64,000 nucleotides of DNA, taken from positions 248,001 to 312,000 of the forward strand of contig NCGO01000005.1 of NCBI GenBank assembly GCA_002256985.1, read 5' to 3'. Numbering within the stretch: position 1 is the stretch's first letter; each line of letters begins with the position of its first letter. The notes under the pieces were generated by a model that saw nothing but the letters and a program-made list of their open reading frames with translations, made no database searches and was not told where the DNA came from. Positions 15,164 through 23,382 of this stretch are shown here, piece by piece. Made by a program: the position numbers and the translations under genes. The DNA is from Novosphingobium sp. 28-62-57 (GTDB lineage Bacteria; Pseudomonadota; Alphaproteobacteria; Sphingomonadales; Sphingomonadaceae).

Positions 15164-16841
15164 TGGCACCGGTCAAGTCGCGCGCGGCGATATAGCCGAA
15201 GGTCATGGCCGGGCCGATGGTGACGCCTGCGCCGGGGTAGCTTTCACCCATCGACGATGCGGCATTGTTGCCCACGGCATAGAGGCCGGGAATGGGCTGG
15301 CCATCATCGTTGACCACTTGCGCGCGGGCATTGGTGCGCAGGCCGCCGTTGGTGCCGATGTCGCCGGGGTAGATCGGCAGGGCATAGAACGGCCCTTCGG
15401 TCAGCGGGCGCAGGCAGGGGTTGGGCTGGTGGCGGTAATCACCGTACATCTTGTCATAGGCGGCTTCACCCCGGTGGAATTCGGGGTCTTCGCCCTTGGC
15501 CGCGCCTTCGTTGAACCGGGCGACTTGTGCCTCCAAGGTGGCGGGGTCGACGCCCATGTCCTTGGCAAGATCGGCGATGGTGCTGCCTTTCTTGAGGATC
15601 GTCTTCACCGCGCCTGCCTGCAGCCAATCGGGCACCATCGGCAGCAGCGGGCCCATCGGGAACTGGTGGCGATACTTATGGTCGAACACCATCCAGCTGG
15701 GCGAGGCATCGCGGTGTTCGCGTTCGCGCATCGCCATCTGCTGGCCGACGATGTGATAGGACGCCGCCTCGTTCAGGTAACGCTTGCCCTTCTGGTTGAC
15801 CATGATGCAGCCCGGCAGCGCACGTTCGATCGTGCAGAGCCGCCCGCGATCTTCGCCCGGCACGTAGAACACTGGCGCGGCCCAGGCGGACTGCATGTTC
15901 ATCGTGCCTGCGCCAATGGCCTTTCCGGCCCGGATCGAATCGCCGGTGTTGCTGGTGACGCCGCCCGAAAGGTAGGCCTTGCTATAAAGCGGGGCGTTAT
16001 CCTCGCGCATCTGCTGGTTCTTGTCGAAGCCGCCCGCGGCCAGCACCACGCCCTTGCGCGTGCGGATGCGGTAGGGTTTGCCGTCCTTTTCCACCACGAT
16101 GCCGACGACCTTGCCGTCTTCGGTGACGATTTCCTGCATCGGCGTTTTGAGCCAGAGCGGCACGCCTGCCTCTTTCAGCGAGACGCGAAGGCCGCCGGTG
16201 AGCGCGTTGCCGAGCGTCAGGCGGCGGTCCTTCTGCGAGGTGAAGCGCAGCGGCCAATCGAACCAGTACTTGGCCATGTTGCGCATCAGGCCCGTCAACC
16301 AGCCCGGCCCGCGATAGAGCAACTGGTAGGTTTCGGCGAAAGTCCAGTTGAGATAGCCGAACAGGCTGGCGGCAGGCGATGGCAGGCGCTGGGTTTTCAG
16401 GTCTTCGCCCAGCAGCGTGCCATCGAGCATTTCGGGCAAGTGCGTGCGATAGCCGGTGACCGAACCGCCGGGGTTTTCGGCATGGTAATCAGGGTATGGC
16501 TGCGAGGTATAGACCACAGGCGTATTGGCGGTGACCCAGCGCAGCATGATCGCCGCATTATCCACATAGGCGCGGATGTTGGCATCGGGCACATTGTCGG
16601 CCGACAGCGCGCGGACATAAGTGAAGGCATCGTCGAGATTGTCTTCAAACCCGGCGGCCTTGGCCTGATCGCTGCCGGGAATCCAGATGCCCCCGCCCGA
16701 GGTGGCGCTGGTGCCACCCCACAGCTTGTCTTTCTCAACGATCAAGACCTCGGCATGGTTCTTGGCCGCCACGAGCGCCGAGAGCATCCCGCCCGCGCCC
16801 GATCCGACGACGACGATGTCGACTTCTTTATTCCAGCTCAT
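15156..16841 (-). CDS. FAD-dependent 3-ketosteroid dehydrogenase-like protein (KstD family)
   Basis: 561 residues from ATG 16841 (MSWNKEVDIVVVGSGAGG). The FAD-binding GSGAGGMLSAL with the WGGTSATSGGGIWIPG segment, VVLAAGGFDKN in the middle and GPFYALPIYPGDIGTNGGL...YAVGNNAASSMGESYPGAG at the C-terminus are characteristic of the fumarate reductase/KstD flavoproteins. KstD introduces the delta-1 double bond into 3-ketosteroids; relatives act at delta-4. Length fits KstD. It is first in a minus-strand run with AtuA, Coq4 and KshA-like genes, matching the KstD-KshA partnership that opens ring B. Exact regiospecificity cannot be read. Confidence 0.87.
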   Translation of the reverse strand: MSWNKEVDIVVVGSGAGGMLSALVAAKNHAEVLIVEKDKLWGGTSATSGGGIWIPGSDQAKAAGFEDNLDDAFTYVRALSADNVPDANIRAYVDNAAIMLRWVTANTPVVYTSQPYPDYHAENPGGSVTGYRTHLPEMLDGTLLGEDLKTQRLPSPAASLFGYLNWTFAETYQLLYRGPGWLTGLMRNMAKYWFDWPLRFTSQKDRRLTLGNALTGGLRVSLKEAGVPLWLKTPMQEIVTEDGKVVGIVVEKDGKPYRIRTRKGVVLAAGGFDKNQQMREDNAPLYSKAYLSGGVTSNTGDSIRAGKAIGAGTMNMQSAWAAPVFYVPGEDRGRLCTIERALPGCIMVNQKGKRYLNEAASYHIVGQQMAMREREHRDASPSWMVFDHKYRHQFPMGPLLPMVPDWLQAGAVKTILKKGSTIADLAKDMGVDPATLEAQVARFNEGAAKGEDPEFHRGEAAYDKMYGDYRHQPNPCLRPLTEGPFYALPIYPGDIGTNGGLRTNARAQVVNDDGQPIPGLYAVGNNAASSMGESYPGAGVTIGPAMTFGYIAARDLTGANV

Positions 16842-17047
16842 TAGCCTGTGATCCTGCCCATCCGCGCCCCTGTGCAGGGCCTCTCCCGTGGTTTGACGCA
16901 AAAGTCGGCGATGACAGCCGCATTGTCAACACCTTGCGTAGGAAATGCGCGGCTGATTTACGTAAAACTGCAATGTTTGGGCAGTTTTGGTGTTGATGGA
17001 TGCGCGACGATGCAAGTCGTCAGGGCGAGATGGATATCCCCCCATAT
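16842..17047. promoter_or_regulatory. Promoter region of the KstD-AtuA run with two inverted repeats
   Basis: Two inverted repeats overlap the likely minus-strand promoter: TCAACACC at 16926-16933 with GGTGTTGA at 16989-16996, and AAAACTG at 16964-16970 with CAGTTTT at 16982-16988. The second arms are adjacent. They could be operators for a dimeric regulator. No gene is seen in this 206-base stretch. Confidence 0.4.
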
Positions 17048-17132
17048 CGTCGCCCCGGGCTTGACCCGGGGTCCCGCTTCCTTGCGACGTAGCAAAAAGG
17101 CAGCGGGATCCCGGGTCTAGCCCGGGATGACG
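17048..17132. repeat. Dispersed palindrome, family F
   Basis: Arms CGTCGCCCCGGGCTTGACCC and its near complement GGGTCTAGCCCGGGATGACG enclose GTCCCGC...GCGGGAT. This is the only full copy here; a fragment (GTCATCCCGGTCTAGGCGG) occurs near 38931 inside the composite family E copy. It lies between the SDR stop (17187) and the KstD promoter. Confidence 0.85.
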
Positions 17133-17186
17133 GTGGGGGGCGGTCATGAGATTGGTTTTAGCAGGCCGCTCCCCCGCCCTCCCCCA

Positions 17187-18041
17187 TCACTCCACCGCGA
17201 TCTGGCGGGCGAGGTCTGGCATGATCGGGGGGATTTGCTCTTGAAGGAAGCGGATGCGGCCGCCGATGATCTGTTCGCTCATGTCCGGGTGGCTGTGCGC
17301 CCAGAACTTGCCTTCGGCCATCTGTTCAAGGAACAGGCGGCAGCCTTCGTCGATGTCCATGCCATGATCGCGCATCATTTCAAACATTGCGCGGCGGTGG
17401 CTGCTGGCATTGCCGGGTTCGCCCGCGCTGGTTTCGGCGTTGAAGATGTTTGTGCGCATCAGGCCAGGCACAATGGCCGAGACGTGGATTGGCAGGCCCT
17501 TCAGCTCCATTTCCAGGTAGAGGCATTCGCTGAACGCCTGCACCGCGTGTTTGGTGACGGTATAGGCGGTCTGCCCCGGCATTTGCCCGAACGCGCCGAC
17601 GGATGAGAGGTTGCCGATCCAAGCTTCCTTGCCGCTGGCGATGATGCGCGGCACGAAAGCGCGGACGCCGTGGATCACGCCGTGGACGTTGATGTTCAGC
17701 GTGGCTTCCCACCGCGAGGCGGAGACTTCCCACGTATTGCCAACGGTTTCGATCCCGGCATTGTTGATCAGCAGGCGCACTTCGCCGTGGCGGGCAAAGA
17801 CCAGTTCGGCCAACCGGTCCAGCTCTTCGGGGATCGAGACGTCAACCCGCTCAGCCTCGGCGCTGCCGCCCGCTGCGGTGATTGCGCTGGCGGTCTGGGC
17901 AGCAGCCGCTTCGTTGATATCGGTCACCACCACATGCATGCCCAGCGCGCCCGCGCGACGCGCCAGCCCTGCGCCGATGCCAGATCCCGCCCCGGTGATG
18001 ACAGCGGTTCCCGCGTTGAAAACCTGCGTATCGCGCGCCAT
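17187..18041 (-). CDS. Short-chain dehydrogenase/reductase
   Basis: 284-residue SDR from ATG 18041: TGAGSGIG near residue 16, VDVS, NNAGIE, a Ser in GNLSSVGAFG, the catalytic YTVTK and then VPGLMRTNIF. The C-terminal extension (about 40 residues with FLEQMAEGKFWAHSHPDMSEQ) resembles the larger SDR at 46265, indicating one subfamily. Divergent from the BaiCD/FadH-like gene at 18192 across 150 bases. Oxidoreduction of a hydroxyl or keto group is expected. Confidence 0.87.
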   Translation of the reverse strand: MARDTQVFNAGTAVITGAGSGIGAGLARRAGALGMHVVVTDINEAAAAQTASAITAAGGSAEAERVDVSIPEELDRLAELVFARHGEVRLLINNAGIETVGNTWEVSASRWEATLNINVHGVIHGVRAFVPRIIASGKEAWIGNLSSVGAFGQMPGQTAYTVTKHAVQAFSECLYLEMELKGLPIHVSAIVPGLMRTNIFNAETSAGEPGNASSHRRAMFEMMRDHGMDIDEGCRLFLEQMAEGKFWAHSHPDMSEQIIGGRIRFLQEQIPPIMPDLARQIAVE

Positions 18042-18191
18042 GCTATCCTGCTCCCGATTGCTGCGCGGCTTCGCAATAAATGCAAGGAAGCCTGCAGTTA
18101 CCCTTGATTATCGTATTTCAATCGCGCATGGATTACGCAATATCAAGCCAAAACGGCATTTTGGCCTTCATCCATTTGAAAGACCGCGCCC

Positions 18192-20318
18192 GTGTCATCC
18201 AACCTCTATCCGCACCTGCTCTCGCCCGGCCGCATCGGCACGATGGAATTGAAGAACCGCATCGCGGTGACGGCGATGGGCGTCAGCCTTTCGGAAGACG
18301 ATGGCACGGTGGGCGAGCGCATCATCGCCTATCACGAGGAACAGGCCAAGGGCGGCGCGGCGCTGATCATCTCGGGCGTGGCCGGGGTGGCATGGCCGGT
18401 GGGCGCGGTGGCGATGCAGCAGACCGCGATTTCGGATGATCGCTTTATCCCGGCGCTGAGGAGCTTGACCGACCGGGTTCATGCCCATGGCGCAAAGATC
18501 GCCACGCAATTGCACCATGGCGGGTTTGTGGCCGGATACAGCCATGCGCGCTGGGGCCATCCGCTGTGGGGGCCTGCGGTGCCGCCAGCGCCGAAAGGCA
18601 ATTTCACCGATTACTTCCTGATGGAAGAGCTGGCCAAGCTGGCGGGCATGAAAGCGCCCGAACTGAAGATTCTGGAGAAAGAGGACATCGCCATTGCCGT
18701 GCGCCAGTTTGCCGATGGGGCACGGCGCGCGAAGGAGGCCGGGTTCGATGGCGTGGAAATCCACGGCGGGCACGGCTACCTGCTGTCATCGTTCACATCG
18801 CCCTATACCAACAATCGCACCGACGAATATGGCGGCAGCCGCGAAAACCGGCTGCGGCTGACGCTGGAAGTGATCGCCGCGATCCGGGCCGAAGTGGGCC
18901 GCGACTATCCGGTGTGGATCAAGATCGATTCGCGCGAAGTGGGCAAGGCAGGCGGCATCACCATCGAAGATGCGATTGCCAACGCCAGGATGGTGGAGGC
19001 CGCAGGCGTCGATGCGATCACCATCACATCGTATCACGATACCAGCGTGGGCAAGCTCCATTCGGAGTCGAACATCCCGCACCGCGAGGATTGGAACCTT
19101 CCGGCCACCGCAGAAATCCGCAAGGCGGTGAACATTCCGGTGATCGGATCGGGCCGGATCGAAGTGGCCACCGCGGACAATGCGATTGGCAAGGGCGAGG
19201 CCGATTTCATTGCGATGGGCCGCAAGCTGCTGGCCGACCCGCACCTGCCGCGCAAGCTGACCGAGGGGCAGACCGAGAAGGTGCGCCCTTGCGTCTATTG
19301 CTACACCTGCGTTTCGGCGATCTACATGGGCGAGCCGACGCGCTGCGCGGTCAATGCCGGGCTGGGGCTGGAGTTCGAAGGCGAACCGGCGGCGGCAGGG
19401 GCAAACCCGAAGCACGTGGCCGTGATCGGCGGAGGGCCCGGCGGCATGGAATCGGCGCGCCGCTTGGCCGCATTGGGCCACAAGGTGACGCTGATCGAAA
19501 AGTCCGACCGGCTGGGCGGCACGTTGCGCTTTGCCAGCCTTGCCTATGAACCCAATGAGCGCATTCTGGAGTGGCTGCGGCGTGAGGTGAAGGAAGCGGG
19601 CATCGATGTGCGGCTGTCGACCGTCGCCACGCCCGATCTGCTGCGTTCGCTGGGTGTGGACAATGTGATTGTAGCCACCGGCGCCACGCGCGGGATGCCG
19701 CCGATTGCGGGCGGTGAGCAGGACCACGTCTATTCGGGCGATGACATGCGCCGGATGATGCTGGGCGAAAGCTCTGACGAATTGAAGCGCAAGACCGGGC
19801 TGTTCACGCGCCTTGCCACCAAGGTCGGCGCGGCCACCGGTGCGACGGCGAACCTGGCGCTGGTGCGCAAGGCGACTCATGCGTGGATGCCGCTGGCCGA
19901 TACGATCACGATCATCGGCGGCGAACTGGTGGGCCTCGAACTGGCCGAATTCCTGTGCGAACGCGGCCGCACCGTCACCGTGATCGACGAGGCGCCGCGG
20001 CTGGGCAAGGGCCTGACGCTGGTGCGCCGGATGCGGCTGCTGGCCGAACTGGCCGAACATGGCGTGGGCCTCCACGGCGGCGTGAGCGACATTGCCATCG
20101 CCACAGATAGCGTGAGCTTTACCGACAAGACCGGCGTGCGGCAGACCGTGCCTGGGGGCAATGTGATTGTGGCCAAGGGCGCGGAGGGCGATCTGTCGCT
20201 GGCCGACGCCCTGCGCGAGGCGGGCTTTGCCGTTCAGGCGATCGGTGATGCTACGGGCGTTGGCTATATCGAAGGGGCCATGCGTGGGGCGCGGCAGGCC
20301 GTGCGTGAGATAGCCTGA
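18192..20318 (+). CDS. Old-yellow-enzyme/FadH-type flavin oxidoreductase, BaiCD/BaiH-like
   Basis: 708 residues from a GTG start. Domain order: FMN TIM barrel (about 1-360; TQLHHGG, IHGGHGYLLSSFTSPYTNNRTDEYGGS, DFIAMGRKLLADP), a [4Fe-4S] site (CVYCYTCVSAIYMGEPTRC, CxxCxxC-x11-C) and a C-terminal FAD/NAD(P) part (VAVIGGGPGGMESARRLAALG; second IIGGELVGLELAEFL). The architecture is shared by 2,4-dienoyl-CoA reductase, trimethylamine dehydrogenase and the bile-acid 3-oxo-delta-4 oxidoreductases BaiCD/BaiH. Next to KstD- and BaiE-like genes, reduction or oxidation of a conjugated steroid enone is the favoured inference. Slightly longer than FadH. Confidence 0.88.
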   Translation: MSSNLYPHLLSPGRIGTMELKNRIAVTAMGVSLSEDDGTVGERIIAYHEEQAKGGAALIISGVAGVAWPVGAVAMQQTAISDDRFIPALRSLTDRVHAHGAKIATQLHHGGFVAGYSHARWGHPLWGPAVPPAPKGNFTDYFLMEELAKLAGMKAPELKILEKEDIAIAVRQFADGARRAKEAGFDGVEIHGGHGYLLSSFTSPYTNNRTDEYGGSRENRLRLTLEVIAAIRAEVGRDYPVWIKIDSREVGKAGGITIEDAIANARMVEAAGVDAITITSYHDTSVGKLHSESNIPHREDWNLPATAEIRKAVNIPVIGSGRIEVATADNAIGKGEADFIAMGRKLLADPHLPRKLTEGQTEKVRPCVYCYTCVSAIYMGEPTRCAVNAGLGLEFEGEPAAAGANPKHVAVIGGGPGGMESARRLAALGHKVTLIEKSDRLGGTLRFASLAYEPNERILEWLRREVKEAGIDVRLSTVATPDLLRSLGVDNVIVATGATRGMPPIAGGEQDHVYSGDDMRRMMLGESSDELKRKTGLFTRLATKVGAATGATANLALVRKATHAWMPLADTITIIGGELVGLELAEFLCERGRTVTVIDEAPRLGKGLTLVRRMRLLAELAEHGVGLHGGVSDIAIATDSVSFTDKTGVRQTVPGGNVIVAKGAEGDLSLADALREAGFAVQAIGDATGVGYIEGAMRGARQAVREIA

Positions 20319-20350
20319 AACTTTAGGTCCCGCAGGCCCACCCCCAACCC

Positions 20351-20414
20351 CTCCCGCAAGCGGGAGGGGAGCGAGACTTACTGAACGAAGTGAAATTAGT
20401 CGCAGCGGGGTGGG
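20351..20414. repeat. Dispersed repeat, family D (copy 2)
   Basis: CTCCCGCAAGCGGGAGGGGA followed by GCGAGACTTACTGAACGAAG and TTAGTCGCAGCGGGGTGGG. It lies 32 bases after the flavoprotein stop. Confidence 0.88.
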
Positions 20415-20472
20415 CTTTGGCCCTGAGCGAGGCGGAATGACCTTAGCCTCTCCCCGACCCTTATCCCAGTCT

Positions 20473-20576
20473 CCGTTCGTGTCGAGCGAAGTCGAGACAC
20501 CGCGCACACGTGTCTCGACTTCGTGCCAAAGGCACGAAGTTCATCCCGAGCATGTCGAGGGGCTCGACACGAACGG
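20473..20576. repeat. Dispersed palindrome, family A (copy 2, expanded)
   Basis: Outer arms as in copy 1 with an inserted hairpin CTTCGTGCC-AAA-GGCACGAAG and a third arm segment. With family D copy 2 it fills most of the 326-base gap between convergent genes (20318 and 20645); no gene is visible in this gap. Confidence 0.88.
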
Positions 20577-20644
20577 AACTAGTGTTACGTTTTCCCATTC
20601 TAGGCCTTAAGGCAAGGGGCACACTCCCGCCCCGATGTCACCGA

Positions 20645-21757
20645 CTACAGGAAGTAATCAGCGTTCTCGCCGCCCATCAGCACATTGGCATAGTTGCGCG
20701 CAAAGCCGGTGGGGTTGTTGGCCACGTGCGCGCGGGACATGCGCACATCGTGCCACAGATCCTGAAACTCGCTGCCGAGATAAACCGAGCGGCCGCCGGC
20801 CACGTCCATCAGCAGGTCCATCGCCTCGATGCAGCGGTCCGAAACAAGGCTGGCCTGATAGCGATAGCGCACGCGCTCTTCGATTGTGGGCTTCCAGCCT
20901 GCGGCTTCCATCGCGTTGAAATTGCTGACCATCACGGTCAGGCATTCTTCGGCAAGGTTCGATGCGCGCGCGATGCGATCCAGCACGTCCGGGTCGGTCG
21001 CGTTCTTGCTCATGTCGGTTGACGAAAGGCCGACGCGGTCCTTGAACAGTGCAAGCGCGTGGCGCACTGCGCCGATGGCAGCGGTATTGACCACGCGGAT
21101 GAAGGTCTGCGCCCAGGGCAGGTCATAGAGCGGGTCGGTCTGATGATGGACGCCGTTGAAGCCATCTATCTGCCGATGCGTGCGATGTTCGGGCACGAAC
21201 ACCGGTTCATCGATCACGATATCATTGGAACCAGTGCCCTGCAGGCCCATCGTGTACCACGTGTCCTCGATCCGGTAATCGGAGGCGGGCACGAGGAACG
21301 TGCGATAGCCATCGCCGGGAATGACGCCGCCCAGCAGCACCCAGTTGCAATGCAGGCACCCGCTGGACCAGCCCCAGCGACCCGACAGCATGAAGCCACC
21401 CTCCACCGCTTTGGCCTTGGCACCGACCGGATTGTACGAGCTGGAAATCATCGCATCGGGGCCATCGGCGTAGACTTCGGCCTGCGCTTTGGGGTCCATC
21501 AATGCGATCTGGTAATTGTGGACCGCGACGATGCCCAGCGCCCAGGCCGTGCTCATATCGCGTTCGGCAATGGCGATCTGATCGAGAAAGAAGTCCTGCG
21601 GCTTTCCAGCCAGCCCGCCGTGATCAGCGGGCGTGAAGTGCCGGAAAAAGCCATCGGACTTCAAACCTTCGACCACTTCATCGGCAATGCGCCGCGCCTT
21701 GCGACCAGCGGCAGCACGGCCTGAGATGAGTTCGAGCGTTCCTGCTGAGACCGCCAT
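20645..21757 (-). CDS. Group D flavin-dependent monooxygenase, HsaA-like (acyl-CoA dehydrogenase fold)
   Basis: 370 residues from ATG 21757 with AGGAT upstream. The fold is seen in AERDMSTAWALGIVAVHNYQIAL, SSSYNPVGAKAKAVEGGFMLSGRWGWSSGCLHCNW, YTMGLQGTGSNDIVIDEPVFVPEHRTH and GGRSVYLGSEFQDLWHDVRMSRAHVANNP. These match oxygenase components such as HsaA/TesA2 and HpaB-type hydroxylases that use reduced flavin from a partner reductase. It is a divergent paralogue of the gene at 22157. The reductase is not in the window. Possible roles: hydroxylation of the aromatised A ring or of a related intermediate. Confidence 0.85.
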   Translation of the reverse strand: MAVSAGTLELISGRAAAGRKARRIADEVVEGLKSDGFFRHFTPADHGGLAGKPQDFFLDQIAIAERDMSTAWALGIVAVHNYQIALMDPKAQAEVYADGPDAMISSSYNPVGAKAKAVEGGFMLSGRWGWSSGCLHCNWVLLGGVIPGDGYRTFLVPASDYRIEDTWYTMGLQGTGSNDIVIDEPVFVPEHRTHRQIDGFNGVHHQTDPLYDLPWAQTFIRVVNTAAIGAVRHALALFKDRVGLSSTDMSKNATDPDVLDRIARASNLAEECLTVMVSNFNAMEAAGWKPTIEERVRYRYQASLVSDRCIEAMDLLMDVAGGRSVYLGSEFQDLWHDVRMSRAHVANNPTGFARNYANVLMGGENADYFL

Positions 21758-22156
21758 TTATCCTGTTCCCCTAGAATCTATGCGTAGCTATATACGCCTT
21801 AGCTTACGCATACATAGCCTGAAATTCCAAATAGACCAGATTTTGCCGTGGTCCTACTGGCAAAGTTCTTAGATTGCCCCAAAGTGCAGGACAATCGCCG
21901 CCAAACCGGGGGCGCAGCGCAGGGTCAACGCCCATGTTGACGCTGCGGGCACGGCGCATTGTGCGCATCTGGGCAGCGCACATGCCCTCAAATAGGGCAG
22001 TGCATCGGGCCAGCACGAAGAGATTCGCCAATATCGAAAGTGTTATGGCTTTTTGATTGACGATTTGCGTATCGGTTGCCATTGTAAATTACGAATGCAG
22101 CGCACAGCGGCGGATATTGAGTCGGCGCGGCGCTGAGGGAACTGGGAGACGGGGCT
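21758..22156. promoter_or_regulatory. Divergent promoter region between two HsaA-like genes
   Basis: This 399-base gene-free region separates the starts at 21757 (minus) and 22157 (plus). An inverted repeat ATGCGTA (21780-21786) / TACGCAT (21805-21811) lies just upstream of the minus-strand gene. An A+T-rich stretch at about 22040-22095 precedes the plus-strand gene. No convincing small gene is visible. Confidence 0.5.
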
Positions 22157-23368
22157 ATGGCCAGCGCAGTGGCGATATCGCATGTGGATGCAATTCCATC
22201 CGGGAGTGAGCTGGTGGCCCGCGCCCGCGCCATGATCCCGACCTTGCGCAAACGCGCGCAGGCCTGTGTGGCCGGCCGTGATGTTCCGGCAGAGTCCATC
22301 GCCGAAATGCACGAAGCGGGCTTCTTCCGCATCCTGCAGCCGCAGCGCTGGGGCGGATATGAAATGCACCCCAACGTTTTCTACGATGTGCAAAAGGCGC
22401 TGGCCGAAGGCTGCATGTCCACCGGTTGGATGTATGGCGTGGTCGGCTGCCACCCCTATGAAATCGCGCTGTTCCATGAAGAAGCGCAGGCCGAAGTGTG
22501 GGGTGAGGATACCTCCACGCTGGTGTCGTCGTCTTATCAGCCGGTCGGCAAGGTAACCCCGGTCGAAGGCGGATTTCGCTTATCGGGCCGTTGGGGCTTT
22601 TCCACCGGATCGGTCCACTGCCAGTGGGTTGTGCTGGGCGCGATGGTGCCGCCTGCGGAACCGGGCGGTGCGCCCGACATGCGCGCTTTCCTGCTGCCGC
22701 GCGCGGATTACACGATCGATACCGATTGCTGGCACGTGTTCGGCCTGCAGGGCACCGGCAGCCATGATGTGATCGTGGACGATGTGTTCGTGCCCGAACA
22801 CCGCACGCACCGTTCGGTCGATGGCTTCTTGTGCAACAACCCGGGGCAGGAAACCAACACCGGCCCGCTCTATACCCTGCCATGGGCGCAAGTGTTCATG
22901 CGCTCTGTCTCGACCGCAGCGTTCGGCGGCGCACGTGCGGCGATCAGCGCCGCGCGCGAGATTGCCGCAAGCCGCGTTTCGACCAACACCGGCAAGGCAT
23001 CGAAAGACGATCCGTTCCTGTTGGCCGCCATCGCCCGCGCTCATGCCGAAGTGAGCGAGATGGAAATGACGCTGCGCGTGACCTTCGAAGACCTGATGGA
23101 CCATGCCGAAAAGGGCGAGCCGATCCCGATGGAGAAGCGCACGCTCTATGCCTACAATTCCGCCAGCGTGGTGCGCCGCATGGCCGATCTGGTGGACGAT
23201 ATGGTAAAGCTGCTGGGCGGCCGCGCGATCTACAACTCCAGCCCGATCCTGCAGCCCTGGCTCGATCTGCATGCGGGCCGCGCGCATGTGGCCAACGATC
23301 CGGCCAACCGCACCGGCGATGTCGTGGGCGCGCTGGGCGGGCAGGCGCCGGGCTTTACCTTCCTTTGA
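22157..23368 (+). CDS. HsaA/TesA2-like flavin-dependent hydroxylase
   Basis: 403 residues from ATG 22157 (GGGAGACGGGG upstream). It shares blocks with the divergent gene at 20645 (MSTGWMYGVVGCHPYEIAL, VSSSYQPVGKVTPVEGGFRLSGRWGFSTGSVHCQW, VFGLQGTGSHDVIVDDVFVPEHRTHRSVDGF) and is followed directly by HsaD-, HsaE-, HsaG- and HsaF-like genes. HsaA hydroxylates the phenolic secosteroid 3-HSA to the catechol that the extradiol dioxygenase cleaves. Of the two paralogues this one is the better HsaA candidate because of its operon. The dioxygenase and the flavin reductase are absent from the window. Confidence 0.87.
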   Translation: MASAVAISHVDAIPSGSELVARARAMIPTLRKRAQACVAGRDVPAESIAEMHEAGFFRILQPQRWGGYEMHPNVFYDVQKALAEGCMSTGWMYGVVGCHPYEIALFHEEAQAEVWGEDTSTLVSSSYQPVGKVTPVEGGFRLSGRWGFSTGSVHCQWVVLGAMVPPAEPGGAPDMRAFLLPRADYTIDTDCWHVFGLQGTGSHDVIVDDVFVPEHRTHRSVDGFLCNNPGQETNTGPLYTLPWAQVFMRSVSTAAFGGARAAISAAREIAASRVSTNTGKASKDDPFLLAAIARAHAEVSEMEMTLRVTFEDLMDHAEKGEPIPMEKRTLYAYNSASVVRRMADLVDDMVKLLGGRAIYNSSPILQPWLDLHAGRAHVANDPANRTGDVVGALGGQAPGFTFL

Positions 23369-23382
23369 CCGGAGCGCTGCTG

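Noticed and set aside
18786-20507. A 573-codon antisense frame over the BaiCD/FadH-like gene
   Set aside because: Shadow of a well-conserved flavoprotein; it starts within a repeat and lacks domains.
22157-23368. HsaA-like genes considered as acyl-CoA dehydrogenases
   Set aside because: They lack the usual acyl-CoA dehydrogenase signatures and carry the GLQGTGS...VFVPEHRTH pattern of group D hydroxylases.
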